Assembly (NCBI GenBank): GCA_963693305.1 | Contig: OY855908.1 | Span: 20,390,493 to 20,454,492 of the forward strand | DNA length: 64,000 bases | From: Meandrina meandrites | Taxonomy: Eukaryota > Cnidaria > Anthozoa > Scleractinia > Meandrinidae | Direction of reading: 5' to 3' | Shown here: positions 1 through 15,200 of the stretch, piece after piece | Numbering within the stretch: position 1 is the first letter of the stretch | Layout of the letters: each line of letters begins with the position of its first letter | The notes under the pieces: generated by a model | Seen by the model: the letters and a program-made list of their open reading frames with translations, nothing else | Told to the model about the DNA's origin: nothing | Databases searched by the model: none | Made by a program: the position numbers and the translations under genes

Positions 1-89
1 CTAAGTAGTTTGTTTGCTTCCGACTTTTTAAGACACTTGCTCTATTATCATCCATTTCACTTGCAGATTCATTTCTGTTTGTTTTTCAG

Positions 90-217
90 CTGCTTTTTTT
101 GTTGAAAGACTTGCAGAGCTGTTTGACCGTCTGCACAAATGTGGTGAAGACAGCTATGGACAAGGGAAAGAGTGTGTTAATGTAGTAGCCCTGTTTGCAC
201 ATCTGTACAACTTTAAA
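90..217 (+). CDS. NOM1: NOM1 exon a (first visible)
   Basis: The acceptor TTTTTCAG ends at 89 and the donor GTAAGT starts at 218. The exon encodes the MIF4G segment with AFFVERLAELFDRLHK and GKECVNVVALFAHLYNFK. It begins in phase 1 (one base comes from the unseen upstream exon) and ends on a complete codon. Confidence 0.88.
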
Positions 218-3200
218 GTAAGTTTTTTTTAGCGAGGTTCATCATTGTTTTTTTAGCCCGCGTAGCTGTGGTAGGTGTGTGCAAGCGAGCACCTAGGGAG
301 GTGGTTTAGTTGGGGGTAGAACATGCCTGTAAGGGAGCAGCAAAGCTGCAAGGAACCTAGGGAGGAGAAAACGAAAAACTGCCTGGACAAGGCAACAACT
401 AGAATTCAACCCATGACCTCGGCAATACCCGTGCATTGCTCTACCAACTGAGCCATTACACCTTAATATGTTGGCAGCAGGTGACTTGACTTGCTAGCAC
501 TGTTGTCCCCCCAATTTTCACTTTTTTAAAACTCTGTAATTTATAACACTCCCATTGGCGTGTTCTTTCATATATGAAAACTGAAGTGTTTTTGCTTTCT
601 TTAATCCCTTTTTATTTGCTTTTATCTATTTTGCACAGATCATTCACTGTTGTCTTATTTATGACATCATTCGGCGACTGGCAAATTCATTTATGGAACA
701 AGACATTGAACTACTTTTACTGCTTCTAAAAAGTAAGAAATGTTTTGTTCCAAAAGTAAGTCAAACACTGTAATGTGTTCTTAGTTTCCTCAAACACAAA
801 TCATAAGCAATAAAGACTTCCAATTGAATTAAAAGAGGTCAATGTTTATAACCTTTTTCTAAGGTTAAACTGAAAACTTTTTCAAAAGATTTTAGCTACT
901 AGGTATTTTTAAACCTTATTTTGCTACTCAAAGAACTTGACTCTTTTTAATATAAGAAACATATTTTACTTTTTATTTATTTTTATTTATCTTGTATTTA
1001 ATGAGGTCTCTGATTAATTAATGTAGTAGTAATAGTAAGAAATTAACAGGGCTCCACTGAAAACCGCCTTGTTGAGTTGCATTCCCTCATTAAATATCAT
1101 TGTTGTTGTTGTTAATTGTTAACTATTGTTAGGCCTGGTTTAAACGTCGCATTTTACATGCGCCAAATACAATACTAATTCAAGTCGACTGGAATGAAAA
1201 AATTTGGCATTTGGTTTCAAACGTCGTATTTAATTGTGTCGCATTTAATTGCTGAGCATTCAATTCCAAATGTAAAAACCCAAAATTATTCATCGTGGTT
1301 GAGGTTGCCCACAGTATGCAAAATCTGGTCATTTCACATTGTTGTTCCACAAAGAATAGCTATGAACAGCAATAAAACTGGAGCAGTCGAATATTCAACT
1401 GAATTCGCATTTAATTCAAATCTACCGAATTTTATTGTTTTAAACGTCGCATTTTACATGCACTTAATTTGGCAATTTGATTTGGTGCATGTAAAATGCG
1501 ACGTTTAAACCAGGCCTTATTTTATATGCTTGTCAGGTCTTTGCAGATGATGACCATGCTGAATTGAATAATGATAAATTTAACAGGCAAACTGCTTTAA
1601 TTGTTTTTCTTTTACCCTCAGCTACTGGAGCAGAAATTAGAAGAGATGATCCAGCATCATTAAAGGTGTGCATATATATCATAGTTGGATGCAGCATTTT
1701 ATTCCAATAGTTATCTTTTCAGTCTCACAAATCATTTAGCGCCATCAACCCTGTACAGTACAGTACTAGTTAAAAAAAATTAGACATAGTACGTTTAAAA
1801 AAATGTCAAAGTTAACTTTACTGTTGCAGGAGGACCTGACATTATCTTGAACTCACCACTATCTGAATTAGAAAGTCATTTCCCTTGCATTCTTGAATAT
1901 TGTGTAGTTTTTAACCATATTTTAACCAAGTTTTCTTGAACTGTGATACATACATAACTCAGCCTAAAGAAGGAATTAATCAGTCATGAGAATTTCCATA
2001 ACATGTCAAACCAAAGCAATCCCAATCTACAGCTAGTCATGCATTAGTGTACTAGAGAGACCATGAACCTCTTATTTGTAACAGGTCCTGAAAGGTCAGG
2101 TTCTCTCTACACCAGTAATTGACATGGCAACATAAAAACTTATGTGATACATACATCATATTATAGACACTTGAGTGTGAAATACCCCATTTAACTATCC
2201 AGCTCCACTCAGTGGAATACAAACAGTTTTGGAACAAGAAAAATATCATGTGTTATTATTCGGCAAAATTGCCAAGATCCCCATATTGTGGTCAAAAAGT
2301 CGTTATTTATCCATCATACATACATATGATATCAGCTGATGTTTAACAATATTATCCTGCAAAACCACACAAAATATCGCCTGATAATTGTACTCAGCTG
2401 AGTGAAGTTGGATAACATTTTAACTTGCATGATGTGCATTTTCTTTTTTCCTTATAAAGTGCTTGAAAATGATTACTAAGTCTAATAATACTTAACAATT
2501 ATTCCATGAGCCCGCGTTGGATACAAGGTGGTAAATACCCAACGAGGCGCGAAGCGCTGAGTTGGCTACAACCACTCGTATCCAACAAGGGCAAATGGAA
2601 TAACTGTTTTATTAAATTCTTCTTTGGTATAAATCAGCTGAACATTTCATTTTGATGTAAACGAAGTGATAGTATGAGGAGGCGGGAAAACTTGTGGCGC
2701 GGTGTTCACTTCTTGAGTTGAATGAAACACGCGAGGAAAGCGAGCAAGAGAGTTTTCTTCTGAAGATTCTCCTCAGACAATCTCCTCGTAAATCGTCTTT
2801 TCATCCTGTAAAATTGTGACAACAATTAAGGTTTACGGGAAGATCCGAAGCAAAATTGTACGCCTTGTGCAAGACGAGCGAAGCAAGTGTTTACATGTTG
2901 TACTTGTTTACGGCTCCACGGCTGTCATCAAGACTACTACATTATTGTTTTTTTTTATTGATAACAATAATGCACACACACAAAAACATCTTACAAAAAA
3001 TAGTTGTTACATTAATTACCATACATTACTTACAGAAGAATATTTATGATACACTATTACTTACGTCACTTACAGAATACGATACATTACATTAGTTACA
3101 ATATTGCAGTTACCCTATACGTACTTACTTAGCTATAATCGCCACATACAATTAACGTTTTTTAAAACGTAAGTAATGTATTGTGTAAGTAATTAAATTA

Positions 3201-6200
3201 CTTACACAATACTACGCTACTTACTTACAACTATGATTTACACAGGTTTTTTATTATTTGTTTCCAAGAAAGCTAAAATTTACGTACAATCACCGTAAGA
3301 AGGTCCATGTTAGCTGAAGATTTTCTAATGAATTTTTTGCAATTGCGATCTCCCTAAGTATTTGCAATTTGTCTTTTACCCGACTCCTTACATTATGCTG
3401 AAACAAAATTGCACTCGGAGTCGATGAAGTTTATTGAAGTATAAAAGGACAAGATCAAGATTGAAAGGTAACAAACTTAACTGAAGTGTTGAGCCTAATT
3501 TTACGTCGAACACTGAATGAAATTGTGTCAGTTATCTGGTCTTCCCGTAAATTATTTGCTACTTTTCTTCTTCGTTCAGTCGCTCTTGTCGTACATATAC
3601 AAGTATTTTTAATTGAACATTTTGCATCAATCCTTTCATCTTTACGTAGTTGAGTCAACTATGGTATTTTTGTGGTATTTGTGTGGTTTTAGGGAAGGCA
3701 CTGTAAGCTTATAAAGCTCACCAAATTTGCCATTTTTCTGATGGAACTTGCGCTTCCCGCAGAAAAATTTTTAAGCTGAGGGGCACTTACTGCACTTGTT
3801 TCCCATATAAGGTCCAACACAGGTATATTGGTTGATAACCAAGATTCAGTAAACCAATCGCAAAGCTAGAAATGCAGTATCCGAGGTTGAGAATTTAATA
3901 ATAATGATGTATTTTCCTAACTTGTATCCTTGTAGGACATAATTCTTCAAATTCAAGCAAAAGCAGCTTCTACACCTAATCTGACTAATGAGTAAGTATG
4001 CAAACTGATTTATCCTACAATGCACTACATTTATAAACATTTTTGCCGTGCTTTTTATCTGGAAAAGGGCTGAATATGTTAATAATGAAACAATGCCGAG
4101 TCCTGTACCTATCTCCGTAACTAGTACTTACAGTACTATCCTATTTGCCTTGTGTCATGTGTCTTAAGTCACATGACACGAGTTATATGTGGTTGGTCAG
4201 TCTGCATTCTTCAAATTCTTTCATGTAAGACTATACCTCTAAATTTCAATTCGATTGGGAATTTGAGGGGCACACGTTTGTCAGTCGCAAGACTGTTACA
4301 TGCTACCCATGTAAAACAAAGTCGATTTATTTTACTTTTTTTACATTAAAATTCTTGATATAAGTTTTTTGTGTTGAACAAGAGCAAAATACACCTGGGA
4401 AGTTAGAAAGGATTAATACAAAGTATAACCGAAAAAAAGAAATTATGTTTGATGAGTTCTCTTAGTTTTGAAAAGCAAAACTGCCTGTCTTTCTTTACAA
4501 CAACAACAACAAGATAGCAACTGAACCTGGGGATTGACTCGGATTCAGACACGGTTGTCACAGATCATCGATCGAGTCCTCATATTTGAGTGAAAAAATT
4601 TGGAACAATTTTCAAGGTATAGAGCGTTTTCACGTGACGTCATCAAAATTCGACATTCAAAACTGTTGAGCCTGCAAAGCTGTTCTTTTGGTATATGTTA
4701 GACATCAGAGCGCTTTGTTTTGGAGATAAAGCGTTTTGAAATTTGAGACAGCCTAACTCAACTGGATCTGAATCCAATATTTTCTGCACTTTGAAAATGC
4801 TTCTCAGATATGCTTATAAGTTAAAAATGATAGCTACAGTATTCCAAAGCGCAATGCATGATATTGGAATCAAAATCTTTGCTCCTTCTCGCTGACAGTT
4901 TTGGCCGCCAAATTGGTGTACCAAAGTGGAATGCCAATATGGTGGACCCATACAAAGCTATGTAATTTTCCGAATTTCGTTTTCCCAATAACGTGTCTGC
5001 AAGGAACACTGCCAAGTTGACATTTGGGGAATATTTTCCTTCCAACCTGCTCCACAATATCTGAGTTTGTTGATGTTTTTTATATAAGCAAAATGATCTT
5101 GTTATCTTGGTGAAAACGCTCTAAAGAGGTCTTCATCACGTCCTCTCCTAAATTTGAGCATATATCACTGTACAGTTTACTCTTTGAATAACATAGTTGA
5201 AATACTTAGTTTTGTTTACACCCACCCACCCACCCAATTTATAGACAACAAAAGAATCAATGAGTAGTTGGTACGGTCATTACTCCACACTTGACTATAA
5301 TAATAATAATCTTTTATTAGGAAGCCTTCATTCACTATACAGTGGTTTTCAGAAAGGTCCTAACTAAGATTAAAAATACTTAATAAGACTATATACAATA
5401 AAACGAAAAAATACCTAAGAATTAAAAACTATTATTAAAAACTAACTTGAATACAAAAGAAAGAATTAACTAACAAACCTACTTAGAACGCTACGCTTAA
5501 AATTTACAAGATCAGGAGCATTTCTGGTGTCTCTGTCTAACCACTATGGTGTAAGTTAAAAGCCTTTTGGTAAACCACAACATTGTATTAGGGGAAAGCT
5601 GGTAACCTTTCCAACACTTTTGTCTTAGGTCATAGGTTGATGTAGCATTTAAAGGCTTCTAATTAGAGTAACATGCCCAATATTCCAGTTTCTGTATTGC
5701 ATGATAAGTAATTACAAACATAAAGTGCATTTCTACTAAGTAAGTGTAGCACAACAGTGCGAGAAGTCCTAAAGTCCCAAATTGTAAAACTAATATGTCG
5801 AAGTACAATGTTATCTTGTGGGCTTTCTTGTTTAGCATGTTAACTGAACATGTATTGCTTTTGTGTTGTTTAGTTCCAGGGTTGGCTTTATGTTGGAAAT
5901 TATTACTAACCTTCGCAGCAACAACTTGAGGAAGATACCAGGCTATGACCCTTCAAAAGTAGAACACCTTAGAAAAACTCTGCGCTCAGTTACTCGAGAG
6001 TCTGCAGGTACAAGTTGCTTAAGACCATAATAAAATACTGCAGGCATAATTCGTGTTTCTCACCATGATCATCATGATTTATTTACCACATAACAAAAAT
6101 AATTATTTACAATTTCCACAGTTTATGTAGGACAAGAAGACCTCCAGGAAACCAGCAAGCTTATAGATGAGGCCACCTCAGTTATCAACATATTATAATT

Positions 6201-9200
6201 GAGCTATGAGTGTGCGGCTTAGCCAATTCAGTATCACTGATTTCGTTCAAAATTCAATCATCTTTTTCTTAAAAATAGGAAAGCTTGTTGAGCAAGTGAT
6301 GGATAATGGGAGAGAATTCCAAATTTAAGGGCCTTGGTAGAGTATCGTAAACCGCTTCAAATAAAAATAAAATATAATGGTTCTCTTTCCAAAACAAATT
6401 GGTCTACTAGTCTTAATGAGGAGGACCCCAATGCATCTTATAATGGCTTCATAATTTGTGAAAACTTTGGCGAAAGAAATCTTGCAACAGGAATATTCTT
6501 CATTATTGTTGTTTAAAGGTATATATATGTTTTAAAAAAGAAAGTATTATTTAACAGCTCTAAGGTACTTTGTGACTTGTTGAAACTTCACCTCACTTTG
6601 ACTTGAGGTGGGTACTCTGCTATGGAACAGGGCCTCCACCTGCGGACATTTGACTTACAATGCAGTGTTCAGCAGTCACAGGCTAAAGGACTTTGTAATA
6701 CAGTTATTCACAACATGTTAAATTTAGAAAGGCTAAATAAGGCTTTATATTTTATTGATACCTTTTTCAATCTTTGTTGTTTGAATGTGGATTAGCTGGT
6801 AAGCTATGGCATTTCACCTTTGTGCATTGTACTTTACGAATAAATTTGATTTTCATGATTCATGACAGTGCTTTAAATAACCTGGCCGAGAGTTGGCCGA
6901 GAGGCAAATTAGACTCCAGAGCCCTTGCCAGGTTTTTCTTGTTTTGTTGTTGGGAGAAACACTTTACCCTCACAGTGCCCTCTCCGTCTACATAGAGTAC
7001 AAATTCTTAGCCTGAAGCCTGGGACGGACTAGCAACACGTTTAGTCACTTTTTGGTACAGCAACTGGGTGATACACTCACTGTAATCACTGGCCTGCAGG
7101 CGAGCCTCCTAGCTAGGCTTGAAGACAGGCTTTTATTACTGCTGTAAAAGTAGACAGACATGTAGATGAACAGTAATACAGGCAAGCAATGTGCTAAATG
7201 AATGCAACTTTGAAAATTAATTGTTATTTCTATTTAATTCTGATGTTTTTTGTGTCAGGTCACAAAGATAGCAATCAGCTGAAAATCAGCTTAGATGAGT
7301 TACTAAAAGCAGAGTTGAAAGGTGAATCTTAGTAGAGAAACATTACTGTTATATGATTTCTCTTTCCATTTTCCATTGCAGTACGTTTTACAAAACGTTT
7401 GACAACTGGTTCCCAAAGTTCGTTTGAAATTCCTGAAGTTCACTACGAACTTGGGAATTTCATTATGTAGCTGTCAATCAATTTCACGTGCAGCGAAGTT
7501 GGCAGGTTGTGAAGTTCAAGTTGCTTCTTGTTGCTTTCAAGTTTCTTGGGCCCCATAATTCCATGTGAAATGGTGCACAAAACGGAAATTTATTCAAATC
7601 TCAACAAGTCGAAAACAAACCGAAACTCCTTGCAAAAACACATACATACTTAGCGAGTGCGTTTCCTTCTTCGACTGCGTTTATGCTCAGTTCAGTTCCA
7701 GACAAGACATTTTGGGATAGCCCCGGCTTCATCAGTCGTGGCAAATGTTGCAGCTGATAGGCCAGACACACAGGAATAAAAAACTATTTTACATGAGTGC
7801 TCAGTTAGCACTGTGAATTATTACGTTGTTTGCATTTTGCTGCGACCTGGTGTATAGTAAACCGGTGTCCTAGCGGATTTGGACCCCCCCTGGATTTGGT
7901 CCCCCCGGTCCAAATCCGCTAGCGGATATGGACCCCCCGGTCCAAATCCGCTAGCGGATAAGGACCCCCAGGAGTCCATATTCGGACTGCCAGCTGAAAC
8001 AAAAATGACTTTGTTTGGCTATTTAATGCATCCTGACCTCCTTGTGTTGAAAAATTGTCATTCGTTTTGCTTTAAAACACAGTACAAACGGTAGAGACAG
8101 AAATATTTAAATTGATGAGAAATAGTAATCTCACTCATGCGCCGACACTGTCCCTTTAACCTCTTACTTTTGTCATGTATCACATCTTCGTGCAATACAT
8201 TTTTCTTCCATTCCCTTTCCTTGGTGTTGTAGCTAATTTTCACCTATATTTTCTAAATAATATAAAAAAATTTAATTTCATAGTGTAATTGCTATAAGTA
8301 GTTTTACTACATAAGAGGTTTAGAAATTGGTAAGGAAATTGTTTTGATATTATTGCTTTCTAATTTACAAGGCCGGTGGTGGACTGTGGGCTCTGCCTTA
8401 GGAAGCAATAAAAATGAGTCTTTAAAAATGTCTTCTGTTGAAATGGAAAACTCCAAGCTGCTGGAACTGGCACGGAAACAACGTATGAACACTGATGTCA
8501 GAAAGAATGTGTTTCTAATTATGATGACGAGCGAGGTAAGGATGCTCAATAATTTGATCCTTACAAACCATTAATTTCTTGTGGGATATGGATGTATAAT
8601 ATGTGTCACCTGACTGGGATCCCTTTTTCAGGGGGACATAGTCCGCGAGCAGGCTGTCGGCTTCGGGGGCAGTGCAATTTGGCAGTGCGCGAGCGGGAAA
8701 GCAATGAGTTGGCAGTGTGCTTCGGCATCATACATGGGGCCCGACCATACAACAACAACGCCACAGGTCTTTATCTACTAATTTTATGACGACATCACTG
8801 CGTTTGGTCGGGTGGAGTAACGCTTGTTGTTCGGTTGAGGTTAAGTTATTTTGATGCATTCTGGCCTTAAAGTTCAGAGTATTGACAGCCAGACAGCAAT
8901 GATCATTGTAATGAACTATCGCCGAGAGTGGGGTCCAAGTCGACTCATTGTGGCTCAGCTTTGCAAATGGATCGCAGGTGTCTGGCGTGGATCGGGGCTC
9001 ACTTATTATTTATTATTGTTAATATGACGCCAAAGCACACTGCCAGCTATCTGATGGCAGGTTTTACGAACACCTTGACCATGACCCTTTTAAGGAGTTT
9101 AGTTTAGTTTAGTTTAGTTTAGTTTAGTTTAGTTTAGTTTAGTTTCTTTGTCGCACAAATTACATTTACAAGAAGAAAAAAAATAACAATAGTAAGAAAA

Positions 9201-12200
9201 AAAACCGTGCGACAGGAGGCAGAAACAGGGCAAAGCCCCAATTGACATCGACCCCCTGGGACAAGGAGTACCAGCAACTTATCAAATCAACCGTCAACCA
9301 CATGGTACAAACCAGAAACTCATAAACCAACCATGAACTATCAACATCAGCAAAGAATCTTGTCGTGCATACTCCAAGGACCTCAAGATTTTATCTCCTC
9401 CCAAAGATCCACAAGGAGAACAACCCTGGAAGACCAATTGTTTCGACATGTAGTTGCTCAACCAAAAATATCACGTCGTACTTGGACCAGGTCTTCTCTC
9501 CACTCGTATGTAATCTCAAAACATACATAAAGGACACGAACTACGCAATTCAGATCTTTAACAGTTTTCAGTTTGGCAACGATGACACCAGCCAACGCTT
9601 TCTCTACACAGTGAAGTCGATTAAGTCTCTTTACACCATGATACTGCACAACAGTGGCCTTGAAGCGTTGGCATGCTTCTAAGACAAGCGCCCCGTTCTC
9701 GAGCCACGCTCGGCAACACTCACTCGTCTAACTGAGCTGGTGCTTACCCTCAACGCTTTCTCCTTTAATGACGAATTTTACCATCAGGTTGGAGGAGTTA
9801 CCATGCATGGGCAGCAAAATGGGCTCGAACTATGCATGTTTTTTCGGAGGGGATGTCGAGGAGCAAATCAGTCAATAGTACACCAGTACTTCAGTTTCAG
9901 TCTCTAATTTTCATCCTGCACTGCAATTGCCAAATACAATTTTCGAAACCGAGCTGCCTTTCCTGGATATCAATTTGCGCATTTCTGGCGACCGTCTTGC
10001 CACTTCCATTCACTACAAACCAACAGATACCCACAGATATCTTCATCGCGATTCATCCTGCCACAGCAAAGAAAGCCTTCCTAACAGTCAGTTGTTACGC
10101 CTTCGACGCCTCTGTTCTGACAACACCGACTCTTTAACCAAAGCCCAAGAAATGGCTTCTTTCTTTGAAAGCATGGCCACAATCCTCAAACTCTCAAACA
10201 AGACCTTGGGAAGATGAAACATCTGTCTCAAACCAAGGCCTCGCAAAGAACACATCGACAGAAGAAAAGGTGAGCAGGATTCTCACATACCATCCTCTGA
10301 ACAGTAGAATCAAACGAATACTGTTAGACAACTTCAAGGTGATCACAGACGATCCAGCAACCAGACGGATCATTCCTCGTCCACCAATCATCGCGTATCG
10401 AGGGGATAAAAACTTGCTTACATTGCTGGTTAACGAAGCTGACAAGCTACCACACGACCGCGGCGTCAAACTCTGCGGCGGAAACAAACAGAGAAAGATG
10501 CAGGAGATGCATCTCACTTTCCAACCTGGGACCTGCCAAGCGCACGGCCTCAATTCAGATGTTCGCGCGCGCGCGCGTGCTAGAGACACAAACGTTACAC
10601 ATTTGAAAATTAATCTTGTGGCGCATCACGAACGAACTCTTATCCACGGATAAAGGGCAGAGCCCGAAACGCATATTATGTTACTTGTATGGCCTAGATG
10701 CGGGACGAGCTCTGTCGCGTGCTGCAGCCGTGCTGTAACCTTGGAAAGGGAAAGGACAAATGTAAATCAAAGCCACTTCCTGTTCGCTGTGGAGAAAAAC
10801 AAACACACAGTATTTCACTTTAAGAAAAAAATAACTTTCTCTCCTTCCAGTTCAATAATGTTCATTAGTAGAAATAATGTTCAGTAGAAACTGCTTAACG
10901 ATTTTAATAATAGATGGATAAAAATCAAAGGAAACCCTAACTTGAAATATACACAGATCATTCTATGCTAGATCCTTGTAGTAACTACAAATTAGCTTTA
11001 TCCATTGTGTTTTTTAGGACTACGTTGATGCATTCGAAAAATTGATGAGATTGAACTTAAAAGATGTTCAAACCCGAGAAGTGATCCATGTTCTTATTGA
11101 CTGTTGTGCTCAGGTACAGTATCTTGACTCTCATTAATCCTTATATTACCTATCGTATTTACATACTTGCTGACAACCTACTGACCGACTATTTTAGAGC
11201 TTTTAAGCCACAGTTAAGCTACAACCAGTTTCAAAATTGTTGAGACACTCACCCTAAAATTGTATTCGTCTTTCAAAGATATGCCCTCGCTTCAAAAATA
11301 AGCATGTAAATCTTATTCTGAACCCCCCTCCCCATTTCAAAGTTGCTGCCTAAAAGTTTAAATATAATCCTGAAATTCAGACAACATTGATCAGGGGGAA
11401 AGGGGGCGATACAAGGTAACAATATGAAAATATCGTAAATGGCATTCTTGACCAAGAGTGTCTCAACCCTTTTTGAAACTGGTTGTCTGAAAATATCAGT
11501 TTAAATTTGTTCCAATTCTACAGTCAAGGACCTTGCTTATTGAAAATACGCACTTGAACAAGCAAAATAAATTTTCTAGGAAGTGTTTAATGTTGAAAAG
11601 AAGCTTTACCATAGAGCATTTGAAAATTAGGAACAGATCTTTGCCTGCCGTATTTTTTGACATGCGGGCTGTGACGTCACAGGCTCGGAAATCATTACGC
11701 AAGACTAGTATATGCTCTTTTTTAATTAAAATAAAATATTAACTAGCTGAAGCTATCCAGTAGTCTTCAGCTTGCTATTTAACATTAAAATACATAGCTA
11801 GTAAGATGTCTATGGCAAATAGAAAGAAATTGTCACGGTCTACATGTATACGACGGTCTACAGCGTGTTGTGTAAAAGATTATCATAATATTCTATTTAT
11901 ATCTGATGTAGACCGTGTAGATCGTCGGATCTCAGGTTTCAAGCACGCAAGGAGTTTGGTTGTAAAGTATAAACCATTGCATTAAGGGGGCAGTGGGATA
12001 AAACTGTGTTTTCCGTTATTCTGTGTGATTCTAACTTCCTCTACTGAGCTCAGATCTCTGAGCAGCGTGAAAAACGCTTATGTGTAGAGCCTGTGTTCGT
12101 CTTCTACATCAACTGCACATGAAAATATAACTTTATCACGCCAATTTACAGCGTAGAATTACTGGTTAGCATCACCACAAGGAGATCAAAGGACATAACG

Positions 12201-15200
12201 CTCTGTTCATTGCACTATCGAGAATCTTGCGCATATTGTTGAACGCGCACCCTATTCCGAACAATTTTAGTGCAAATTATGTCAAAACCCGAAGTGCAAA
12301 AACTCACCGTTTTTACTATGCCATTTTTAAACACGCAAACTTATATAAATGAAATACCGCTTTTTGAAAAGGTCGCATTGAAAGGATAAAATACTGCAAA
12401 ATTCATTCTCATCATAAAGCCAAAGCAACAGCTGAAAAGGGTTAACGCACTCAGACAACCAGTTTCAAAATTGTTGAGACACTCACCCTAAAATTGTATT
12501 CGTCTTTCAAAGATATGCCCTCGCTTCAAAAATAAGCATGTAAATCTTATTCTGAACCCCCCTCCCCATTTCAAAGTTGCTGCCTAAAAGTTTAAATATA
12601 ATCCTGAAATTCGGACAACATTGATCAGGGGGAAAGGGGGCGATACAAGGTAACAATATGAAAATATCGTAAATGGCATTCTTGATCAAGAGTGTCTCAA
12701 CCCTTTTTGAAACTGGTTGTAGTTTTAGATTTTTACGTAACTCTCACCTAAAATATTAGAAGGGTAAACACAAGCAAACGAACAAAAGAAAGCCCAAAAT
12801 TAGCTCAGTTAATTGGTCTCTCGGTCTCGCTTGTGTGTAGCTTGAGGACTAAAGAGTAAGTCCACTAACTGTGCTTAATTAATACGGACAATATAACCAT
12901 TATTTGCAAACTTCGGGTTTGTCCTGCACCTTGCCTGGTAGAAGGAAGACAAATGTGTTATTTTATTCTTCCGGTGAGGAGGGGTGGCAGGTAAGGAAGA
13001 ACTGAAGCTCCCAAGGTAAACTATCAGGAAACTATTGGTGGAAGTGGCGATTGAAATCGATTAATGACCCGAGGTTTCATCGCCAGAATAACAGGAAACA
13101 GTTGATCAAACGAAGAGAATAGAGTTTCACTAGTGAAATGGTTTTGATCTTTAGACAGGCTCTTCTGGGTTTTAATTTCGAGTAAAATTTAAGTCACTTG
13201 CAGAACTTTTTGCTTAGCACACGACCACAATCGAAAATCCTCATTTAAAGAGCCTTACCTTCCATGGTCTATCCGCTTACTTTGCTGATTTGAGGCGGTT
13301 TTAGCGAGTCATCTTTATCAGTGGAAAGACCTGGGAAGCCTCGGATAAGTTTACCTTGGAAGTAATGTAAGATTGTTTATTGAGCATTTTCGGGTATTCC
13401 TGTTTCTTAAAACATATCGTAATTCCATACAAACTCTTATATTATCAACCTTGACCGCTATTAGGCAATATGGGGTTCGCTAGCTCACAAATTGAGCTTG
13501 GGCCACCTGTGGTCCACCACAACAACCTCAGCAATCATGAAGCGATCAACGTTTCCAAAATGGTGTCCAATGCTAAACACCAAGACAGCTTCAGTTTCGT
13601 TCCATCCATGATCAAAATACATCTTTGTAGTGTCAACTCAGAGACTCATAGGATAATGCAGAATGCAAAGGGACGATTAACCCATTGGCACCTGCGCCGC
13701 CCGTAACCGCCTGTGTCAAGCTCCTCTGACGTCATCACCTTTAACCAAAAAAGGCATCACTTATACTCAAAGTCTGCAGGAGGAAAAGATCTTTCCACTG
13801 ATATCCAGACCAGAGTGATTGCACAAATGTAGTCTGAAATATGCGTGGAAATGCACAGAAATTGGCGTGAAAAACTCCACGAAAAATTTACGTCAACCAC
13901 CCCTGGCTACTCCATGGTAAGCTGTAAGTTTGTGTCTGGATTATGCTTTCTCGACAATTCTTGAAGTGAAAGCACGCCCCGTAGAAGGCCAACAACTGCA
14001 GCAAAAAGATAAGAATAGGAGTAAAATCTGAAAATGGAAAAGCGAAAAAAAAGCCTAAAATGGCATTGCACTTTCTGAACCAAAAATCTCCAGACTTTAA
14101 CTTTTGAACATGCCCAGGCAAATATGTCATTAAATGTGATGCTAGTGAAAGAAAGGCATGCATTCATGTTGCATATTCCGTTTTGAGTAAGTTGGAGGTA
14201 ATTTAGCTTATAAGTGACCGGAAAATGTCAAAAAATGCGATTTTTTCGAAAATCTCCAGGTGTCAATGGGTTAAATAAATGTATTATATTTTCTGTTTGT
14301 TGTTGTTGTTGTTGTTGTTTTTTGCGTTATTTCACTTGTAATAAGATGTTGAAACACCAGACGGTATGCTTACGATTTTCTTTACAACCGTTGCACGATA
14401 CTTTTGTTCGTTTGTAGCATGGTACTTTTATTAATCTCTTCAATGTATTTATCATGATACTTTTGTGTTTCTCTTCAAAGTATGTAAGATGGTACTTTCG
14501 TTTTCTCCTATTTTGTTATTCCTCGTAATTTTTTAAAACAATTGAATTATTAGGTCTAAGGCCTGGTTTAAAGGTCGCATTTTACATGCGCTGAATCAAA
14601 TTGCCCAATTAAGTGCATGTAAAATGTGACGTTTAAAACAATTAAATTCAGTAGATTTGAATTAAATGCGAGTGCAGTCGAATATTCGACTGTTCCAGTT
14701 TGATTGCCGTTCATAGCCGTTCTTTGCGGAACAACAACGTAAAATGACCAGATTTTCCGTATTGTGGACAACCTGAACCAGGACGGATAATTTTGGGTTT
14801 TTATATTTGGAATTGAACGCTCAGCAATTAGATGCGACACAATTAAATGCGACGTTTAAAACCAAATGCCGATTTTTTTTAATTCGAGTGGACTCGAATT
14901 AGTATTGTATTCGGCGCATGTAAAATGCGACGTTTAAACCAGACCTAAGAAACCAGAAAACTTGGAACAACAAGTTTCTTTGTGTGGACAATAAATCTGT
15001 CTTTAGGAGTGATCTCTTTTCCATGGGCCTCTTGAAAATACGAGACCTACTCTCGGGTAACATTCTATCAACGTTTAGTTTTATGAATTTCCTGCTCAAC
15101 CCTGAGCAACGTTTCTTGGTGATGAGTATCATTGATTCCATCCCAGCTCATTGGTGTACAATAATAAAAGAAGCCTCGTCTACTCCAATAATTTCTCCAG

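Noticed and set aside
1194..1508. 104-codon protein at 1194 and its 90-codon relative at 14568
   Set aside because: Both read through MITE terminal repeats; similarity reflects shared transposon DNA.
11221..12720. LTR retrotransposon with 266-bp LTRs
   Set aside because: Each 266-bp unit has its own inverted ends and different flanks, and the spacer has no primer-binding site or coding sequence.
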